8,500 nucleotides of DNA from an uncultured Atopobiaceae bacterium (GTDB lineage Bacteria > Actinomycetota > Coriobacteriia > Coriobacteriales > Atopobiaceae): contig CAAGLU010000067.1 in assembly GCA_900770865.1 (NCBI GenBank), forward strand, positions 1 through 8,500, written 5' to 3'. Made by a program: the position numbers and the translations under genes. Below the pieces are notes generated by a model, which saw only the letters and a program-made list of their open reading frames with translations, was not told the origin of the DNA and made no database searches. Numbering within the stretch: position 1 is the first letter of the stretch; each line of letters opens with the position of its first letter. Below, one piece after another: positions 5,907-8,500 of the stretch.

Positions 5907-6281
5907 ATGTCTCCGGAAGCAAAGAGGCTCAAGCTCTCTGGCATTGTTGCACTCATCGTAGGGTGCGTCTGCGTCGTTGCGGGAGTCGTGCTTGCGGTTC
6001 TCGGCGTCGACATTACTGACCTCTTTGTCGTGGCTGCCTCGGTGGTTGCCCTGCTCGTGGGCGCAAGAGGTGCCAGGGTCGCAAACGTGCCCTCTAACGC
6101 GCCACAACTCATGGGGCCCTCAGCTGGCGCCACTGTTGCCACTGGGGCGCTCTGCGCAGGTGACGTTGCGTTTGCCAACGGCCAGGTGGCTCCCATCGTG
6201 GTTGGCGCCGTCGCGTTTGTCTTGGCGCTTCTCGTCACCATTGCCACGGCCGCCGTGAAGAAGAGCGTCGAGAGGGTCTAG
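5907..6281 (+). CDS. Small membrane protein of unknown function
   Basis: The 124-residue product starts at the ATG at 5907, six bases after AGGGG (5896-5900). A TTG at 5901 would add only two residues. The N-terminus is short and basic (EAKRLKL). Hydrophobic segments run at about 10-33, 36-54 and 95-116, with a weaker Ala/Gly-rich one at about 70-88. It ends in a basic tail (KKSVERV). The first two segments are separated only by GVDITD, a tight turn, and Arg residues at 57 and 60 suggest a cytosolic loop after the second. There are no catalytic motifs and no signal peptide cleavage site. It looks like an orphan polytopic membrane protein typical of a single lineage. It sits between a tRNA terminator and an acyltransferase gene, and I infer no function from that context. 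Codon use is like its neighbours, so it is likely a real gene. Confidence 0.8.
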   Translation: MSPEAKRLKLSGIVALIVGCVCVVAGVVLAVLGVDITDLFVVAASVVALLVGARGARVANVPSNAPQLMGPSAGATVATGALCAGDVAFANGQVAPIVVGAVAFVLALLVTIATAAVKKSVERV

Positions 6282-6314
6282 CCGAGCATAGGTCGCTCGC
6301 GCTCGGGCGATTCT
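6282..6314 (+). terminator. Possible weak terminator after the small membrane protein gene
   Basis: TCGCTCG (6293-6299) can pair with CGGGCGA (6304-6310), with one wobble and a four-base loop, followed by TTCT. Alternatively CCGAGC (6282-6287) pairs with GCTCGG (6301-6306). The two foldings compete and the T tract is poor. Confidence 0.3.
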
Positions 6315-6323
6315 CCCGGCAGA

Positions 6324-6375
6324 GGACCCCTTACCTTAAAAGTACCCTAGGGTCCCGTGCGCTTTGCCATAGAAT
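6324..6375 (+). promoter_or_regulatory. Possible promoter/operator region of the O-acyltransferase gene
   Basis: The 146-bp gap before the acyltransferase contains a perfect 10-bp palindrome, ACCCTAGGGT (6344-6353). GGACCC (6324-6329) and GGGTCC (6350-6355) also form an inverted repeat. TAGAAT (6370-6375) may be a -10 box, but no matching -35 is seen at 16-18 bp, where the palindrome lies instead. An activator or repressor site overlapping the -35 position is plausible but not shown. Confidence 0.35.
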
Positions 6376-6427
6376 GTTGCCGTTGGTTTCTGATCCGATA
6401 GCGGCATCCGTGCGGGAGTAGGCAAGC

Positions 6428-8407
6428 GTGGAGAGTGTGGCAACAGGCAGGCGCGGCAGCTCGGCGAGCTCCGTAACCGAGAGAGGCTCGCAGCCATCCA
6501 CATCTCGGACTGGGTCCCGGCGCGTTGCCGGCCTTGACGGTCTGCGCGTCATTGCTATTCTCGGCATTGTTCTCTATCACGCAAACCCGGGCTGGATTCC
6601 TGGCGGCTTCTTTGGTGTCACGGTCTTCTTTGTGATCACGGGCTACCTCTTCACCCTCTCTGTCCAGCGAGAGGTTGCGCGTACGGGCTCTATCGCGTAC
6701 GGCAGGCTCATCCTCAAGCGTGCGGTGCGCCTGTGGCCCACGATGCTTGCAGTTGTCGGGGTGACCGTGATCCTCTCGGCAATCCGCGCACCCTACCTTC
6801 TCCCCAAGGTGCAAAGTGATGCCCTGCCGGCTCTTCTCTTCTTCGAGAACATCTTCTACATTGTGCGCAAGGTGTCGTACTTCGCTGCGGCAGGCGCTCC
6901 CTCGCCGCTCACGCACTTCTGGTATCTGGGCGTCGTGATGCAGTTCTACATCGTGTGGCCGCTCGTCGTGCTTCTGCTCTTGCGCGTTCTGCCAAGCCGT
7001 CGCAACGCGTGCTTGGCAGTCTGTGTGCTGATTCTCGCCTCATCGATAGCCATGTGGGTGCGCTTTGACCCTACGGCAGATACCGCTCGCATCTACTATG
7101 GGCCCGACACCCGCGCGGCTGAGCTTCTTGTTGGGGCGCTGCTCGCCATAGCTACGGGAGGAAGGGGCCTTCGTCTCGAGCGACTCGTCCCCTCCCTACG
7201 TGAGCGTGGCGTTCCCGCCCTTGCGTACGACGTCATTGCGCTCGTCTCCCTTCTCGGCATCGTAGTCTTGATGTTTGTCTTCAATGGGTACAGCCACTTT
7301 GTGTACCGGGGCGGCATTCTCATTGCGGCCATCCTCACGGCGCTTCTCGTTGGTTGCATCTCTCGCCCTAACCATACGATTGTGGGACGTATCCTTGGTG
7401 TCCCCGTACTGGCTGAGGCCGGCAAGCGTGGCTATGCGCTCTACCTCTGGCACTACCCGCTGTTCATCATCTTGAACCCCGCGAGCAACACCACGCCTCT
7501 ACCCTGGTGGGGGTGGGTGCTTGAGTTTGCCCTCATCGGCATGCTCTCCGAGCTCTCATATCGGTTCCTGGAGAAGGAGCCAGCACGCCCGCTCTCGCCC
7601 ATTCCCACGTTTGTTGGCGGTCGGGATGCGCGCTTCCAGCGGGGCGTCTCGCACTCAAGGCTCACCCGTGGGCTTCTCGCTCAACCGCTCCCTCGCCTTG
7701 TGATGGAGAGCGTTGGCTTTGTGTCTGTGCTCGTGCTCATGCTGGTGCCGCTCAATGCCGAGACGGCAAACACTCCGCAGGCTATGGCCGCTGGCCAGGA
7801 GTCTGCGCTCACGGAGCAGGCCGAGAGCCTCGAGAGCTACGATGACTCGGGGACGTACTTTGCTGGGACCGCGTTTGACGGCGCTTTCTCGTCCATCAAC
7901 AACGTGAGCTACGACGTCGACGCAGAGACGGGCGCCACTGACGCCAAGGTCATCCTCATTGGAGACTCCGTGCCCGCCGGTGCCGTCAACCAGTTCAACA
8001 CGATTTTCCCCAATGGCTATATCGATGCCGCGGTTGGACGGCAGATCTATGACGGCCCAGATGTCTATGCGCAGGACGTTGCCGCGGGGCATGATGGCGA
8101 TATCGTGGTGTGGTCGCTGGGCGACAATGGTGTAGCAACCGAGGACCAGGTGAAGGCGCTGATTGATGCGGTCGACCCGGGCAAGCGCGTCTACCTTGTG
8201 ACCGCCCGCGTTCCCCTGGCGCTGCAGGACATCAACAACGCCCTGTTCAAGCAGGTTGCGGCAGCGTATGACAACTGCGAGGTCATCGACTGGTACGAGA
8301 CGAGCGCTGGGCACGACGAGTACTTCTGGGACGATGGCACGCATCTTCGGCCCGAGGGTGCGGACGCCTACGTCTTGATGCTTCGCGCGGCAATTACGGG
8401 AAGGTAG
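6428..8407 (+). CDS. OatA-like O-acyltransferase: membrane AT3 domain plus extracytoplasmic SGNH domain
   Basis: The 659-residue protein is likely to transfer acetyl groups across the membrane to a cell-envelope polymer, as OatA does for peptidoglycan MurNAc. The start is the GTG at 6428, 9 nt after GGGAG. Residues 1-32 are a Ser/Arg-rich cytosolic tail. The AT3 domain covers about 33-385: LDGLRVIAILGIVLYH (36-51, with His51), GGFFGVTVFFVITGYL (59-74), KRAVRLWP (97-104), FWYLGVVMQFY (164-174), GYALYLWHYP (335-344) and a YRFLEKEP end (378-385), all family signatures. Another membrane segment at about 427-442 leads outside. The SGNH domain (about 505-659) has GDSV with Ser514, Gly537, LGDNG with Asn567, and DGTHLRPEG with Asp636 and His639, so the catalytic set is complete. 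The usual GTNG is GDNG here. The acceptor is unproven: peptidoglycan, teichoic acid or a wall glycan are options. Confidence 0.9.
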   Translation: MESVATGRRGSSASSVTERGSQPSTSRTGSRRVAGLDGLRVIAILGIVLYHANPGWIPGGFFGVTVFFVITGYLFTLSVQREVARTGSIAYGRLILKRAVRLWPTMLAVVGVTVILSAIRAPYLLPKVQSDALPALLFFENIFYIVRKVSYFAAAGAPSPLTHFWYLGVVMQFYIVWPLVVLLLLRVLPSRRNACLAVCVLILASSIAMWVRFDPTADTARIYYGPDTRAAELLVGALLAIATGGRGLRLERLVPSLRERGVPALAYDVIALVSLLGIVVLMFVFNGYSHFVYRGGILIAAILTALLVGCISRPNHTIVGRILGVPVLAEAGKRGYALYLWHYPLFIILNPASNTTPLPWWGWVLEFALIGMLSELSYRFLEKEPARPLSPIPTFVGGRDARFQRGVSHSRLTRGLLAQPLPRLVMESVGFVSVLVLMLVPLNAETANTPQAMAAGQESALTEQAESLESYDDSGTYFAGTAFDGAFSSINNVSYDVDAETGATDAKVILIGDSVPAGAVNQFNTIFPNGYIDAAVGRQIYDGPDVYAQDVAAGHDGDIVVWSLGDNGVATEDQVKALIDAVDPGKRVYLVTARVPLALQDINNALFKQVAAAYDNCEVIDWYETSAGHDEYFWDDGTHLRPEGADAYVLMLRAAITGR

Positions 8408-8417
8408 AATTTCTCGG

Positions 8418-8445
8418 TTGCCAAACCGGATTGTTTTGGTAATAT
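8418..8445 (+). promoter_or_regulatory. Promoter of tRNA-Val
   Basis: TTGCCA (8418-8423), a 16-bp spacer and TAATAT (8440-8445) with an extended -10 TG at 8437-8438. This is the same architecture as the tRNA-Ala promoter in this window. The expected start near 8452 is about 6 nt before the tRNA. The CGGTT/AACCG hairpin at 8415-8428 overlaps the -35 box and might serve as a weak end for the upstream transcript. Confidence 0.6.
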
Positions 8446-8457
8446 AGCAAGCCGCAC

Positions 8458-8500
8458 GGGCGATTGGCTCAGGGGTAGAGCACATCCTTCACACGGATGG
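8458..8500 (+). tRNA. tRNA-Val (anticodon CAC), 3' part beyond the window
   Basis: The 5' half of a cloverleaf is visible: acceptor strand GGGCGAT, D stem GCTC/GAGC with loop AGGGGTA, anticodon stem CATCC/GGATG, and loop TTCACAC with CAC at positions 34-36. The sequence stops at the first variable-loop base. It would read GUG codons. Confidence 0.9.

Noticed and set aside
5712..6107. A minus-strand open frame ending in GPVGFEPTTQGL, and plus-strand frames with GSNPTGPT or RGSNPLFST
   Set aside because: These are the well-known translations of tRNA T-arm sequence and its complement; they overlap real tRNA genes.
7655..8485. A 276-codon minus-strand open frame over the SGNH domain and into tRNA-Val
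   Set aside because: It is antisense to a complete catalytic domain and starts inside a tRNA.
1..8500. CRISPR array, insertion sequence, toxin-antitoxin pair or prophage remnant
   Set aside because: There are no spaced direct repeats, transposase-like proteins, terminal repeats with target duplications, or small paired genes. The layout is an ordinary core chromosome.

Overview
The window looks like chromosomal core sequence from a high-GC actinobacterium, most likely class Coriobacteriia (Olsenella/Collinsella/Atopobium type). That placement is inferred from the protein flavour, the gene order and the GC-rich codon use; it was not tested by a search. All protein genes lie on the plus strand. 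No mobile element, CRISPR array or prophage signature is visible.

Region 1 (1-4290) is a housekeeping cluster. It holds a site-2 intramembrane metalloprotease of the RseP family whose start lies before base 1, then ispG (MEP isoprenoid pathway) 1 nt downstream, then proS (prolyl-tRNA synthetase). A dxr-rseP-ispG-proS order is common in Gram-positive bacteria, so dxr may lie just upstream. The protease carries an unusual insertion of about 115 residues in its cytosolic loop that resembles a winged helix. The cluster ends in a perfect 13-bp hairpin overlapping the proS stop codon.

Region 2 (4306-5380) holds a flavin-dependent alpha-hydroxy-acid oxidase-like gene. A canonical intrinsic terminator ends only 16 nt before its start codon, which raises the possibility of attenuation. 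The protein begins with a CX2CX2CX4C cysteine cluster.

Region 3 (5495-5799) is a tRNA locus: a strong extended -10 promoter preceded by an AT-rich inverted repeat, tRNA-Ala(GGC), a terminator-like hairpin, a CAT-anticodon tRNA (elongator Met or Ile2), and a final terminator. The hairpin between the two tRNAs stops 5 nt before the second one.

Region 4 (5800-8500) holds a 124-residue membrane protein of unknown function, then a complete two-domain O-acyltransferase (AT3 membrane domain plus extracytoplasmic SGNH domain, OatA-like) likely to modify cell-wall polymers, then a promoter and the first 43 nt of tRNA-Val(CAC), cut by the window edge. The intergenic gaps are all under about 190 bases. 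I see no obvious new multi-gene system. The best leads are the protease insertion, the Cys-cluster flavoenzyme with a terminator in its leader, and the hairpin between the tRNAs.
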